Positions 17,449 through 29,082 are shown, counted from the first letter of the stretch. The stretch is DNA of 64,000 nt from an uncultured Pelagibacteraceae bacterium (GCA_902628635.1 CACONQ010000001.1:1-64000), one strand, 5' to 3'. Program-made: numbers and translations. Notes: generated from the sequence alone by a model not told the origin.

Positions 17449-18372
17449 ATGAATACTTTTGAAATAGATAGACGTCATACTGTTTTCTTTTTTATTGCAG
17501 CTGTTGTAGTTTGTGCTTATGGAGTAATGTTGGACTTGAACACAATTTTAAAGCAATATCCTAAGTTTGTATCTGTTGCATGTTTTTTTTTAATTGTGAC
17601 TATAGGTGTCTCACATGGTGCATTAGATAATTTAAAAGGTAAAAAATTATTAAAAAAATATAGAATTAAAAATATTTCTTTTTTTTACTTAATATATTCA
17701 TTAATAAGCATATTTATCATTATGTTTTGGATATTCATTCCAAGCATCACACTTTTTTCATTCCTTATTATTGCCTCCTATCACTTTGGGAAAGAAGATA
17801 ATGTAAAATTTTATTCATTTGAAAAATTGCCGAATATAAAATTTAAGTTTATTTTTTTATTTTTTAAAGGCTCATTAGTTATTTCTGCTCCACTTTGGTT
17901 ACATCCTGAGGAAACTTTACAAATTTTTAAAATACTAAATTTTAGTTTAATTCATATAAATGAAAACTTAATTTTGTTTTTTATAATTATTAGCTTATTA
18001 AGTAATTTTTTTATTAACCAATATTGGGGTCATGCACTCTTAGATTCATTTTCAATACTATTTTTAAACCTAATCTTTTCACCTTTGATTGCCTTTACAT
18101 TTTATTTTTGTTTTTTGCATTCTATAAGACATGTCTTTTCTCTAGTTAACGAAATGAATAATAAAAATTTCGAAAAAGGTTTTTATAAATTTTTGAGGAA
18201 AATGATACCATTAACAACGATTACTGCTGGAATTTTTTTAATTAGCTTTTTTTTATTAATTAACTATTTTTCAGTGGAATCATCTATTTTAAAAGTAATA
18301 TTTATTGGATTGGCGTCTTTAACTTTTCCGCATATATTGCTTGAATATTTGGTTGAAAAAAATGAAAGATAA
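17449..18372 (+). CDS. blh: Beta-carotene 15,15'-dioxygenase (Brp/Blh family)
   Basis: Integral membrane enzyme that cleaves beta-carotene into two retinals. 307 residues with several transmembrane helices. The iron-binding histidines typical of the family are visible in VSHGALDNLKGKK, ASYHFGKEDN, FCFLHSIRHVF and FPHILLEYL. It completes the phytoene-to-retinal route. The end product implies a rhodopsin apoprotein elsewhere in the genome, since none is in this window. The last 11 bases overlap ispH. Confidence 0.94.
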   Translation: MNTFEIDRRHTVFFFIAAVVVCAYGVMLDLNTILKQYPKFVSVACFFLIVTIGVSHGALDNLKGKKLLKKYRIKNISFFYLIYSLISIFIIMFWIFIPSITLFSFLIIASYHFGKEDNVKFYSFEKLPNIKFKFIFLFFKGSLVISAPLWLHPEETLQIFKILNFSLIHINENLILFFIIISLLSNFFINQYWGHALLDSFSILFLNLIFSPLIAFTFYFCFLHSIRHVFSLVNEMNNKNFEKGFYKFLRKMIPLTTITAGIFLISFFLLINYFSVESSILKVIFIGLASLTFPHILLEYLVEKNER

Positions 18373-19306
18373 AGAACTTAAAATTTTACTGGCAGCTCCT
18401 AGGGGTTTTTGCGCAGGTGTAGATCGTGCAATTGAAATAGTGAAAAAGAGTATAGATAAATATGGAGCTCCAGTTTATGTGAGGCATGAAATTGTACATA
18501 ATAAATATGTTGTTGAAAGTTTAAAAAAAATTGGCGCAATATTTGTTGAAGAACTTAATGAAATTAAAGATAAATCAAGACCAGTAATATTTTCTGCTCA
18601 TGGAGTACCTAAAGTTGTTCCTGCTGAGGCTGAAGATTTAAAAATGGATTATATTGATGCGACATGCCCATTAGTTTCAAAAGTTCACAGAGAAGCAGAA
18701 AATCTAAATAAGAATGGATTTCATGTCCTGTTAATCGGACACAGGAATCATCCAGAGGTTATTGGTACAATGGGTCAAATTCCTTATGGTTCAATAGATT
18801 TAATTGAGAACATTGATGATGTTAAAAAATTTAAAAATGAAGAAAATAAGAAATTAGCATTTGTTACACAAACGACATTATCTGTTGATGATACAAAAGA
18901 TATTATTAATGCACTTAAAGAAAAATTTAAAGAAATAAAAGAACCTAAAAAAGAAGATATATGCTACGCAACAACAAATAGGCAAGCGGCAGTGAAAAAA
19001 ATTGCAAAGCAATGTGATATGTTTTTTGTAATTGGTAGTAGAAATTCCTCAAACTCAGTAAGACTTGTCGAAGTTGCTAACAAATCAGGTTGCGCTGAGG
19101 CAATTTTAATTCATTCTGAAAGCAGTATTCCCTTAGAAAAAATTACAAAATGTAAAACGATTGGTATATCTTCGGGTGCATCGGCACCAGAAATTTTAGT
19201 TGAAAACTTTATTGAAAAATTAAAAAAAGAATTCAAAGTTAATATTGAAGAAGTAGAAATTATAAAAGAGGATATCACATTTAAAATTCCTGGAAAATTG
19301 AATTAA
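18362..19306 (+). CDS. ispH: 4-hydroxy-3-methylbut-2-enyl diphosphate reductase
   Basis: Last enzyme of the MEP pathway, making IPP and DMAPP using a Fe-S cluster. The three cluster cysteines are visible in PRGFCAGVDRAI, DATCPLVSKVH and DICYATTNRQ. The conserved HGVP, QTTLS and SSGASAPE elements are also present. The ATG at 18362 is used; an upstream TTG at 18341 would add seven residues translated from the blh region. The 11-base overlap with blh couples the isoprenoid supply gene to the retinal genes. 314 residues is normal. Confidence 0.96.
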   Translation: MKDKELKILLAAPRGFCAGVDRAIEIVKKSIDKYGAPVYVRHEIVHNKYVVESLKKIGAIFVEELNEIKDKSRPVIFSAHGVPKVVPAEAEDLKMDYIDATCPLVSKVHREAENLNKNGFHVLLIGHRNHPEVIGTMGQIPYGSIDLIENIDDVKKFKNEENKKLAFVTQTTLSVDDTKDIINALKEKFKEIKEPKKEDICYATTNRQAAVKKIAKQCDMFFVIGSRNSSNSVRLVEVANKSGCAEAILIHSESSIPLEKITKCKTIGISSGASAPEILVENFIEKLKKEFKVNIEEVEIIKEDITFKIPGKLN

Positions 19307-20274
19307 TGGCTGTTTTTACGAAAATTGGCAACCAGGACATCACAAATATTGAAAAAAATTTTAATTTAGGAAAAATAAAAAAATTTAGTGGAATTAAAAA
19401 AGGTATAGAAAATACTAATTACATATTAAAAATTAAAAACCAAAAGTATATTTTAACAATATTTGAGAAAAGAGTAGAAACAAGAGACCTGCCCTTTTTT
19501 ATGCAATTAATGTCTAATCTTTCTAGACTTAAAGTAAAATGTCCAAATCCTGTAAAAAGTAAAAATGGCGAATTCATATTTAAGATTAAAAATAAAAAAG
19601 CATGTATTGTGTCTTTTCTTGAGGGAAAAGATAAAAAGGAATTAAATTCTAAAGATTGCTACATAGTTGGAAAACATGTAGCTAAGCTTCATCAGGCATC
19701 TAAAAAAATAAAACTTTATCGAAAAAATTCTTTGTCAGTTAAATCTTGGCCTAGCCTACTATCAAGGATAAATATAAAAATTGATAAATTATCTAATGGC
19801 TTAAAGAACTTGATGAAATTTGAATTACTTCAAATAAAAAAAACATGGCCAAAAAATTTACCAAAAGGCATTATCCATTGTGATTTATTTGCTGATAATA
19901 TTATATTTTACAAAAAAAAATTTCACGGATTTATAGATTTTTATTTTTCTTGTAATGATTATCTATCGTATGAACTAGCCACTTGTGTAAATGCTTTATG
20001 TTTCGTTAAGAAAAAAAATAAATATATTTTAGACAAAAAAAAATCCTCAAATTTTCTAAAAGGTTATGAAAGTATTAGAAAATTAACCAGTTCTGAAAAA
20101 AAACATTTTAATACGATGTGTAGAGGTTCAGCTCTTAGGTACCTTCTTACAAGAGCGTATGATTATTTAAACACCCCAAAAAATGCTATTATTAAAATTA
20201 AAGACCCAAAAGAATATGTGCAAAAATTAAATTATCATCGTTTAATAAATTCATACAAAAATTATATAAATTAA
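19306..20274 (+). CDS. thrB: Homoserine kinase (aminoglycoside phosphotransferase fold)
   Basis: Phosphorylates homoserine for threonine synthesis. 322 residues of the APH/choline-kinase fold, the ThrB type used by alphaproteobacteria rather than the GHMP type. Visible: the KIKKFSGIKKGIENTNYILK glycine-rich start, the catalytic loop GIIHCDLFADNIIF and the metal-binding FIDFYFSCNDYLSYELA. The ATG overlaps the ispH stop by one base (TAATG). threonine synthase lies nearby on the other strand at 20718-22097, beyond rnhA, consistent with one pathway. Confidence 0.88.
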   Translation: MAVFTKIGNQDITNIEKNFNLGKIKKFSGIKKGIENTNYILKIKNQKYILTIFEKRVETRDLPFFMQLMSNLSRLKVKCPNPVKSKNGEFIFKIKNKKACIVSFLEGKDKKELNSKDCYIVGKHVAKLHQASKKIKLYRKNSLSVKSWPSLLSRINIKIDKLSNGLKNLMKFELLQIKKTWPKNLPKGIIHCDLFADNIIFYKKKFHGFIDFYFSCNDYLSYELATCVNALCFVKKKNKYILDKKKSSNFLKGYESIRKLTSSEKKHFNTMCRGSALRYLLTRAYDYLNTPKNAIIKIKDPKEYVQKLNYHRLINSYKNYIN

Positions 20275-20696
20275 TGATTAAAATTTATACTGATGGTTCA
20301 TGTTTGGGAAACCCCGGGAATGGGGGATGGGCTGCAATAATAATTATTGAAGGAAAAAAAACAGTTATAAAGGGAAACAACCCTAACACGACAAATAATC
20401 AAATGGAATTACTTGCCCCAATAAATGCTCTTAAAAAAATTCCAAAAGGGAGCAATGTTCAAATTTTTACAGACTCAAAGTATGTTAAATCTGGAATAAC
20501 AGAATGGATACATAATTGGAAAAAAAATGGATGGAGAACTGCAAGCAAACAAGAGGTAAGAAATAAAGAACTTTGGAGAGAGTTAGATACTTTAAATAAT
20601 GAATTTAAAATTAGCTGGAATTGGGTAAAAGCGCATTCAACAGATAAATTAAATAATGAAGTAGATTTAATCGCTAAGGAGGCTGCAAATTTGTAA
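20274..20696 (+). CDS. rnhA: Ribonuclease HI
   Basis: Degrades RNA in RNA-DNA hybrids. 140 residues. The four catalytic acidic residues are visible: Asp in IKIYTDGSCLGNPG, Glu in NNQMELLA, Asp in IFTDSKYV, and the C-terminal Asp in LNNEVDLIAKE. The basic helix KKNGWRTASKQEVRN is the substrate-binding handle. It overlaps the thrB stop by one base. With rnhB at 4.2 kb, the window carries both RNase H types. Confidence 0.96.
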   Translation: MIKIYTDGSCLGNPGNGGWAAIIIIEGKKTVIKGNNPNTTNNQMELLAPINALKKIPKGSNVQIFTDSKYVKSGITEWIHNWKKNGWRTASKQEVRNKELWRELDTLNNEFKISWNWVKAHSTDKLNNEVDLIAKEAANL

Positions 20697-20717
20697 TTTA
20701 GTATTAAATCTTTTGTT

Positions 20718-22097
20718 TTAGTTTCTTATTGAACTAGTTACATAATCTTTTACTTTTTTTATGTTATTAGCAAGAACTTCGAATTTTTCTGTTCTATCAT
20801 TAATATATCTTAAACTTTCTGGTAAATTTTCAGCCTTAGAAATTGCATCCTCTATTGCTTTTGGAAATTTACATGGATGTGCTGTAGATAAAACAACACA
20901 ATTTTTTTCTATTCCTAATTTTTTTACAGCACCAATTCCAACCGCGGTATGAGGGTCAATGACTATTTGAAACTCATCATTAATATCCTTTATCATTTTA
21001 ATAGTTTCATTTTCATCAAGCATCTCGGATATAAAATTCTTTTTTATTTTGTCTAAATCTTCATTATTAATTTTATAAGTATTGTTTTTAATTTTGCTCA
21101 TTAGTTGCTTTGTAACATCTGAGTTGCAACCTTTCACATCAAATAAAAGCCTCTCAAAATTACTTGCTATCTGAATATCCATACTTGGAGTATTTGTTTC
21201 CATAACTTTCTTTTGTGTATAATCGCCTCCAGATATTGCTCTATGAAGTATGTCATTTTTATTTGTAGCTACGATTAGTTTATCAATTGGAAGGCCAAGC
21301 TTTTTTGCTAAGTAGCCAGCATAGATATCTCCAAAATTTCCAGTTGGAACAGAAAAAGATAAAGGTTCTCCAGTACCGACTTTAAAGTAAGCATAAAAAT
21401 AATAGACAGCTTGAGCAATAATTCTTGCCCAATTAATCGAGTTTACGCCTGACATATTGATTGTTTTAGAAAACTTTTCATCATTAAACATTGTTTTTAC
21501 TAAATTTTGACAATCATCAAAGTTTCCATCTATTGCAATGTTAAATACATTACTCGCATCGTTAGTTGTCATTAATTTTCTCTGTACAGGAGAAATTCTA
21601 TTATTTGGATGTAATACAAAAACATTTAGATTTTTTTTTCCTTTTAAAGCATCTATTGCAGCTGCGCCGGTATCACCTGATGTTGCTACTATTATGTTAA
21701 TTTTTTTTTGCTCAACCTTTAAATGGTGCTCATAAAAATTACCTATTAATTGCATTGCGATATCTTTGAAGGCAAGTGTTGGTCCGTGGAAAAGTTCTAA
21801 AACTTTTAAATTTCCTAGCTCATTTATTTTAACAACATTTTTAGCTCTAAAATTAGAATATGATTTCGATATTGAAGAGATTAAATCATCTTTAGACATA
21901 AAATCTCCAATAAATGGATGAATTATTTCTGCAGCCAAATCATTGTAGCTAAGATTTTTAAGATTATTTATTTCCTCATTACTAAATGGTTTAACTGATT
22001 TTGGAATAAATAGGCCTCCATCCTCTGCCAAACCTTTAAGAAAAATATCTCTAAAAGTAAAAATTTTTTGATTATTACGTGTGCTAATATATTCCAT
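20718..22097 (-). CDS. thrC: Threonine synthase
   Basis: PLP enzyme converting O-phosphohomoserine to threonine, 459 residues. It starts MEYISTRNNQKIFTFRDIFLKGLAEDGGLF, the typical class of long ThrC. The PLP lysine is in GPTLAFKDIAMQLIG; phosphate binding is in VPTGNFGDIYAGY. It follows SURF1 with a one-base overlap at the end of the cta cluster, and is convergent with rnhA (21 bases apart, no clear hairpin). Although read with oxidase genes, the function belongs with thrB on the opposite strand. Confidence 0.96.
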   Translation of the reverse strand: MEYISTRNNQKIFTFRDIFLKGLAEDGGLFIPKSVKPFSNEEINNLKNLSYNDLAAEIIHPFIGDFMSKDDLISSISKSYSNFRAKNVVKINELGNLKVLELFHGPTLAFKDIAMQLIGNFYEHHLKVEQKKINIIVATSGDTGAAAIDALKGKKNLNVFVLHPNNRISPVQRKLMTTNDASNVFNIAIDGNFDDCQNLVKTMFNDEKFSKTINMSGVNSINWARIIAQAVYYFYAYFKVGTGEPLSFSVPTGNFGDIYAGYLAKKLGLPIDKLIVATNKNDILHRAISGGDYTQKKVMETNTPSMDIQIASNFERLLFDVKGCNSDVTKQLMSKIKNNTYKINNEDLDKIKKNFISEMLDENETIKMIKDINDEFQIVIDPHTAVGIGAVKKLGIEKNCVVLSTAHPCKFPKAIEDAISKAENLPESLRYINDRTEKFEVLANNIKKVKDYVTSSIRN

Positions 22098-22747
22098 TAG
22101 TAATTTTTTTTTCTAAAATATAAATATATTAAAAAAATTGAAATCGCTAATGAAAACCATGTGAGCGAGTATTTTAAATGATTATTTGAAATATTAGCGG
22201 TAATTTTTTTTGGATTTGGAAAATTTAATCTTCCGTTTGTTTCATAAATAATAAAATTTGAAAATTTTCTTCCAGTATACTCAAAAAGATCATTATCATT
22301 CAGTGTGAACCAGTAATTATTTAATATATCGTTTTTTGGCTTAAAGTAATTTTTATTTGATTTTTTTTTCAAGATACCTTGAAAATTTGTACTTGATATG
22401 CCGAAGCTTTTATTTTTTAAGTCTCTTGGTATCCATCCTCTGTTTAAAAGATAATAACTATTTTCTATACTAATTGTATTTATAATATCAAAACCAGGTT
22501 CTCCTTTTTCGTTTAGACTATATAAATAAATTAATTTTGAATTTTCAAAATTCGCTTTAAACTCAATTTTTTTAAAATTATGTGGATTATTTCCTGAAAA
22601 AAAAACTGGTTGAGAGTTAATATTTTCCTCAATTTCAGTGATTAAATTTAGTTTCCAGTTTAGTCTAACAACTTGCCATGCACCAAGGCTTAGAAAAATT
22701 AAAATAAAAAAATATACAAAAACAGAAAAAAGAAATTTGTTCTTCAA
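22097..22747 (-). CDS. SURF1-family cytochrome oxidase biogenesis protein
   Basis: Membrane protein that assists heme a insertion into cytochrome c oxidase subunit I. 216 residues with one N-terminal helix (FLFSVFVYFFILIFLSLGAWQVVRL, including the conserved LGxWQ) and one C-terminal helix (YSLTWFSLAISIFLIYLYF), with a periplasmic domain between that contains LLNRGWIPRDL. The only suitable start is TTG at 22745-22747, seven bases after the ctaE stop; no in-frame ATG lies nearby, and the frame is intact, so this is not a broken gene. Confidence 0.88.
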   Translation of the reverse strand: MKNKFLFSVFVYFFILIFLSLGAWQVVRLNWKLNLITEIEENINSQPVFFSGNNPHNFKKIEFKANFENSKLIYLYSLNEKGEPGFDIINTISIENSYYLLNRGWIPRDLKNKSFGISSTNFQGILKKKSNKNYFKPKNDILNNYWFTLNDNDLFEYTGRKFSNFIIYETNGRLNFPNPKKITANISNNHLKYSLTWFSLAISIFLIYLYFRKKNY

Positions 22748-22754
22748 TTATTTT

Positions 22755-23546
22755 TTAACTTCCCCAAATATAAATTGCAGCGAATAAAAATAGCCAAACT
22801 ACATCGACAAAATGCCAATACCAAGCGGCAGCTTCAAATCCAAAATGATGGTCTTTATTAAAATGTCCTAATTTTCCTCTCCACAAACACACTGCTAAAA
22901 AAATTGTGCCTACAATAACGTGAAAGCCATGAAATCCTGTTGCCATGTAAAAAGTTGCTCCGTAGATATGTCCTGAGAAGCTAAATGTTGCATGGTGATA
23001 TTCGTAAGCTTGAAGTGCAGTGAAACACAATCCTAAAAAAACTGTTAAACTTAAACCTTGAATAAAACTTTTCCGATCATCTTCAAGTAAAGCATGATGA
23101 GCCCATGTTACTGTTGTACCTGATAAAAGTAAAACTAATGTATTTATCAAAGGTATGTCCCAAGGATCAAAAACTTCAATATCTTTAGGTGGCCATACAT
23201 TTCCAACAAATTCTGATGGGAATAAACTTGCATCAAAATAGGCCCAGAACCAAGCTACAAAAAACATAACTTCTGAAGCAATAAATAAAGTCATTCCATA
23301 TCTATGATGTATTTGAACTACAGGTGTATGATGACCTTGATGCTCTGCCTCGATCACCACATCTCTAAACCACATATAAGCTCCATAGATTAGTAAAGCA
23401 AAACCTAAAATCATCGCCCACATTACTTTACTATGAAAATAATAAACTGAACCTATTGCGGTTATTAATGTTGCAAAAGAGGTATAAATTGGCCAAGGAC
23501 TTGGGTCAACTAAGTGATAATCGTGCTTTTGCTCTCCACTAGACAT
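22755..23546 (-). CDS. ctaE: Cytochrome c oxidase subunit III
   Basis: Third core subunit of the aa3-type oxidase, 263 residues, seven transmembrane helices. The N-terminus HDYHLVDPSPWPIYTSF and the segments GMTLFIASEVMFFVAWFWAYF (with the conserved Glu), TWAHHALL and the C-terminal AAAWYWHFVDVVWLFLF are characteristic. It follows ctaG by four bases in the ctaC-ctaD-ctaB-small ORF-ctaG-ctaE order seen in alphaproteobacteria and resembling mitochondrial oxidase assembly genes. Confidence 0.97.
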   Translation of the reverse strand: MSSGEQKHDYHLVDPSPWPIYTSFATLITAIGSVYYFHSKVMWAMILGFALLIYGAYMWFRDVVIEAEHQGHHTPVVQIHHRYGMTLFIASEVMFFVAWFWAYFDASLFPSEFVGNVWPPKDIEVFDPWDIPLINTLVLLLSGTTVTWAHHALLEDDRKSFIQGLSLTVFLGLCFTALQAYEYHHATFSFSGHIYGATFYMATGFHGFHVIVGTIFLAVCLWRGKLGHFNKDHHFGFEAAAWYWHFVDVVWLFLFAAIYIWGS

Positions 23547-23550
23547 AATA

Positions 23551-24096
23551 TTAATTTATATTCTTTGATTGTTTATAATAATCAGATGAAAAAAAAGTAT
23601 ATGACATAGTTACATCTTCAACATTTGCGGTTTTAGGGTCGTTTACGAGTTCAGGATCTAAATAAAAAACCAGTTTATAAACGGCCTTTTCACCTGGATC
23701 TAATATCTGTTTTTCAAAACAAAAACAACCTAACTTATTGAAATATTGACCAAATGAGGAAGGTGAAACATTATAACTCGCAACTCCTGCGGAAGGTTCA
23801 TTTCCAACATTTTGAACCTCAAAATCAATATTATAAACCTTGCCAGGCTTTACATCTAAAAGATTTTTTTTTGCTTTAAAGTCCCAAGAAAGATTACTGT
23901 TTACATTTGTATCAAGCCTTACACTGATAATATTATCTAATACAATTTTTGGAGCTTCTTTTGACACTTGTGTAGTACCACCAAAACCAGTTACTCTACA
24001 AAAAAGATCGTATAATGGGACTGCTGCAAATGAAAGACCTAACATAAAGAAAAATATTCCTCCAAGAATCAAAGGTGTTAAAGTTTTTTTTCTCAT
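23551..24096 (-). CDS. ctaG: Cytochrome c oxidase assembly protein CtaG/Cox11
   Basis: Periplasm-facing copper chaperone that delivers Cu to the CuB site of subunit I. 181 residues: one N-terminal membrane helix (LILGGIFFFMLGLSFAAVPLYDLFCRVTGFGG), then an immunoglobulin-like domain with the copper-binding GCFCFEKQILDPGE and the conserved FYLDPELVNDP. The cysteine in LFCRVTG is also conserved. Located between the 40-residue ORF and ctaE. Confidence 0.95.
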   Translation of the reverse strand: MRKKTLTPLILGGIFFFMLGLSFAAVPLYDLFCRVTGFGGTTQVSKEAPKIVLDNIISVRLDTNVNSNLSWDFKAKKNLLDVKPGKVYNIDFEVQNVGNEPSAGVASYNVSPSSFGQYFNKLGCFCFEKQILDPGEKAVYKLVFYLDPELVNDPKTANVEDVTMSYTFFSSDYYKQSKNIN

Positions 24097-24099
24097 AAT

Positions 24100-24222
24100 C
24101 TATAAAGGTCTATCAAATACTCCAATGTTAAATAGTGTAAATATAAATAAAAAAACTATAAATAATAACAAACCAAGTGCTGTCCATATATTTCGTTTTT
24201 TTAATTTTTTATCAGGTATCAT
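24100..24222 (-). CDS. Small single-helix membrane protein between ctaB and ctaG (CoxF-like)
   Basis: A 40-residue reading frame that fills the gap between ctaB and ctaG. Its ATG overlaps the ctaB stop by one base (TAATG) and its TAG ends three bases before the ctaG ATG. The product begins MIPDKKLKKRNIWTALGLLL, followed by a hydrophobic helix and ending FNIGVFDRPL. A basic cytoplasmic N-terminus and one transmembrane helix are predicted. Small ORFs at this position are known in alphaproteobacterial oxidase operons and are annotated CoxF or hypothetical; a role in oxidase assembly is inferred from position only. It is short and easily missed by gene callers. Confidence 0.75.
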   Translation of the reverse strand: MIPDKKLKKRNIWTALGLLLFIVFLFIFTLFNIGVFDRPL

Positions 24223-25133
24223 TAAAATAATTTATCAATCAAAATAAATACGAAAATTAGAAACAAATATATTATTGAATAACTGAATATATGTTTTGCT
24301 ATCTTTGGATCAAATTTATTTTTTTTGAAATAGTAAAGATTTAAACAAATATAGTTGTAGTATAATGTTAGTGCTAAAGATGGAATTAAAAATACCAATC
24401 CAGCAAATCCAATATAATATGGTAATAAAATAGTTGGTATCATTAGTAAAGAGTAAATTAAAATATTTTTTTTTGTATTTTGAACTCCATCTGTTATCGG
24501 AAGCATTGGAATTTTTGCTCTTTTATAATCATCTGCTTTATAGAGACTAAGTGCCCAAAAATGAGACGGGGTCCAAATAAATATAATTAAAAATAATGTT
24601 ATCGGTTCCATTGATAAAGAGTTAGTAGCAATAGTCCACCCTATCACAGGTGGTAATGCCCCCGATGCTCCTCCAATAACAATGTTTTGTGAAGTCTTTC
24701 TTTTTAGCCAAATGGTATAAATAATAACGTAAAAGAAAATTGTAAAGAATAATAGGAACGATGACAAAAAATTACTAAAATAATAAAGGCTAACAACAGA
24801 TATAATTGACAATAGAAGGCCAAAAATTAATGCTTGGTCTTTATTTACTTTACCTCTTGGGATAGGTCTTAAACAAGTCCTAGACATCAGCTTGTCTAAA
24901 TCAGCCTCATACCACATGTTAAGCGTTCCTGCTGCCCCAGCTCCCATCGCAACAAATAAAATTCCTATCATCGCATCTTTTATTGAAAGAACTGTAGGTG
25001 AAGATAATAAGCCAACCGCACAAGTAAAAATAACTAATGACATTACTCTTGGTTTCATTAACTTTATAAGCTCGTTAAAAACTTTTAACTCTGAAACACT
25101 TTGTTTTTTGGCTCTTATATTAGTTGTAGACAT
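24222..25133 (-). CDS. ctaB: Protoheme IX farnesyltransferase
   Basis: Makes heme O from heme B by adding a farnesyl group, the first step to heme A. 303 residues with about nine membrane helices. UbiA-superfamily motifs are present: NMWYEADLDKLMSRTCLRPIPRG (Asp-rich diphosphate-binding motif) and the second loop YKADDYKRAKIPMLP. It lies downstream of ctaD and upstream of the small CoxF-like ORF. heme A synthase (ctaA) is not in this window. Confidence 0.96.
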   Translation of the reverse strand: MSTTNIRAKKQSVSELKVFNELIKLMKPRVMSLVIFTCAVGLLSSPTVLSIKDAMIGILFVAMGAGAAGTLNMWYEADLDKLMSRTCLRPIPRGKVNKDQALIFGLLLSIISVVSLYYFSNFLSSFLLFFTIFFYVIIYTIWLKRKTSQNIVIGGASGALPPVIGWTIATNSLSMEPITLFLIIFIWTPSHFWALSLYKADDYKRAKIPMLPITDGVQNTKKNILIYSLLMIPTILLPYYIGFAGLVFLIPSLALTLYYNYICLNLYYFKKNKFDPKIAKHIFSYSIIYLFLIFVFILIDKLF

Positions 25134-25160
25134 CTTTAAATTATATATGTGTAAATAAAT

Positions 25161-27607
<2,447 letters not shown>

Positions 27608-27667
27608 TAATATGATCTATATAGAACTAAATAGATGAAATTACACTAATGTTTTCGCGACAATTTA

Positions 27668-28375
27668 TCAATTTATTAAATAATTAATTACAGATATTGC
27701 CGAAATTACTGCTGTTTCTGAGCGAAGGATATTATCATTCAATTTCACTGTTTCAAGATCTTTAAAAGTTAAAATTTTTAACCTTTCCGACTCGGAAAAA
27801 TCACCTTCTGGTCCAACAACTAAACACAATGGTTTTTTTTCAGATTTTGAAATAGATAATTTTTTTTTATTAGAATTAATATCTGTTAATATTAATTTAA
27901 TTTTATCTTGATAGATTTTTAAAAAGTCATTAAGCTTGATAGGACTTTCTAGAGATGGTAGTAAAATTCTATTTGATTGTTCGGTTGCTTCTATAATAAT
28001 TTTTTTTAACCTTTCATTATTTATTTTTCTAACAATGCTTCTCTCAAATATTATTGGAATGAACTTTGTGACACCAAGTTCCGTAGCTTTTTGTATCATA
28101 AAATTAAAATAATTTGATTTAATTGGTGAAAAAGCTAACCATATATCTATCCTGCTTTCTTTTGATCTAATCTGTTTAATAATCTGAAACTCAATACCCA
28201 CCCTATTAATTTTTTTTATTTGAGCAACCCACTCTCCTGAGTCATTAAAAATATTAAACTCATCGTTTTCCTTCAATCTCATAACCTTATTAACGTAGTG
28301 AGATTGTTTTTTATCTAAATTTCCAATAAGATCATTAGATAACTTTTTTTGATAGAATAGTCTTAAATTATTCAT
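27668..28375 (-). CDS. rsmE: 16S rRNA (uracil-1498-N3)-methyltransferase
   Basis: SPOUT-class methyltransferase modifying U1498 of 16S rRNA. 235 residues: an N-terminal PUA-like domain (VNKVMRLKENDEFNIFNDSGEW), then the knotted catalytic domain with MIQKATELGVTKFIPI, LLPSLESPIKL, the S-adenosylmethionine loop CLVVGPEGDFSESE and LRSETAVISAISVI. Divergent from the haloacid dehalogenase gene, 23 bases apart. Confidence 0.94.
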   Translation of the reverse strand: MNNLRLFYQKKLSNDLIGNLDKKQSHYVNKVMRLKENDEFNIFNDSGEWVAQIKKINRVGIEFQIIKQIRSKESRIDIWLAFSPIKSNYFNFMIQKATELGVTKFIPIIFERSIVRKINNERLKKIIIEATEQSNRILLPSLESPIKLNDFLKIYQDKIKLILTDINSNKKKLSISKSEKKPLCLVVGPEGDFSESERLKILTFKDLETVKLNDNILRSETAVISAISVINYLIN

Positions 28376-28398
28376 TAATAATTATATTAATCTGATTT

Positions 28399-29064
28399 AT
28401 GAAAAATATTAAAGCAATTATTTTTGATGCCTACGGTACTTTATTTGATGTTAACTCCGCAGCAGAGAAATGTAAAAATAAAATTGGAAATAAGTGGGAA
28501 AGTTTTGCTAATTACTGGAGAACTACACAATTAGAATATACCTGGTTAAGAAGTTTAATGGGAAGACATAAAGACTTCTGGCAAGTTACTGAGGATAGTC
28601 TTGAAAAATCCATGAAAGTATTTGAGATAGATTTTATAATGAAAAGTGAACTATTAAATCTTTATAAAAAACTATCAACATTTATTGAAGTTCCAAATGT
28701 TTTGAGCTCTTTAAAGAAAAAAAATTTTAAATTAGCTATCCTGTCAAATGGAACACCTCAACTTCTAAATGAACTTGTAGATAGTAATAATTTAGAAAAT
28801 ATTTTTGATGATATTTTTTCAATAGAGGAAGTTGGTATTTTTAAACCTAGCTCGAAAGTTTATGATATTCCTGTCAAGAAATATAAAATTAAAAAAAAAG
28901 AAATAGCATTTTTAAGTGCTAATACATGGGACGTATCTGGTGGAGGCAATTATGGCTATACCTCTATTTGGGTAAATAGGAATAAAAATGTCTTCGATAA
29001 TTTGGATTGTAAACCTAATAAAGTGATAAATAATTTGAATCAATTGCTTGAAATGTTTAAATAA
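28399..29064 (+). CDS. Haloacid dehalogenase, type II-like (HAD superfamily)
   Basis: 221 residues with HAD motif I IIFDAYGTLFDVNSAA (nucleophile Asp), the LEYTWLRSLMGR segment typical of L-2-haloacid dehalogenases, motif II LSNGTPQLL, the Lys in FKPSSKVY and the terminal LSANTWDVSGGGNYGY (S..N.WD signature). This matches the (S)-2-haloacid dehalogenase subgroup, which hydrolyses short halogenated acids. Such enzymes may serve detoxification or carbon use in seawater, but the natural substrate cannot be told from sequence. It precedes DoxX by 18 bases. Confidence 0.85.
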   Translation: MKNIKAIIFDAYGTLFDVNSAAEKCKNKIGNKWESFANYWRTTQLEYTWLRSLMGRHKDFWQVTEDSLEKSMKVFEIDFIMKSELLNLYKKLSTFIEVPNVLSSLKKKNFKLAILSNGTPQLLNELVDSNNLENIFDDIFSIEEVGIFKPSSKVYDIPVKKYKIKKKEIAFLSANTWDVSGGGNYGYTSIWVNRNKNVFDNLDCKPNKVINNLNQLLEMFK

Positions 29065-29082
29065 AATATTAGTCTCTAAAAT

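Noticed and set aside
14088..18372. A proteorhodopsin gene within or next to the crt-blh genes
   Set aside because: No seven-helix rhodopsin frame with the retinal lysine motif is present in the window.
22097..22747. SURF1 as a broken gene lacking an ATG
   Set aside because: Intact frame, complete membrane segments, TTG start seven bases after the upstream stop.
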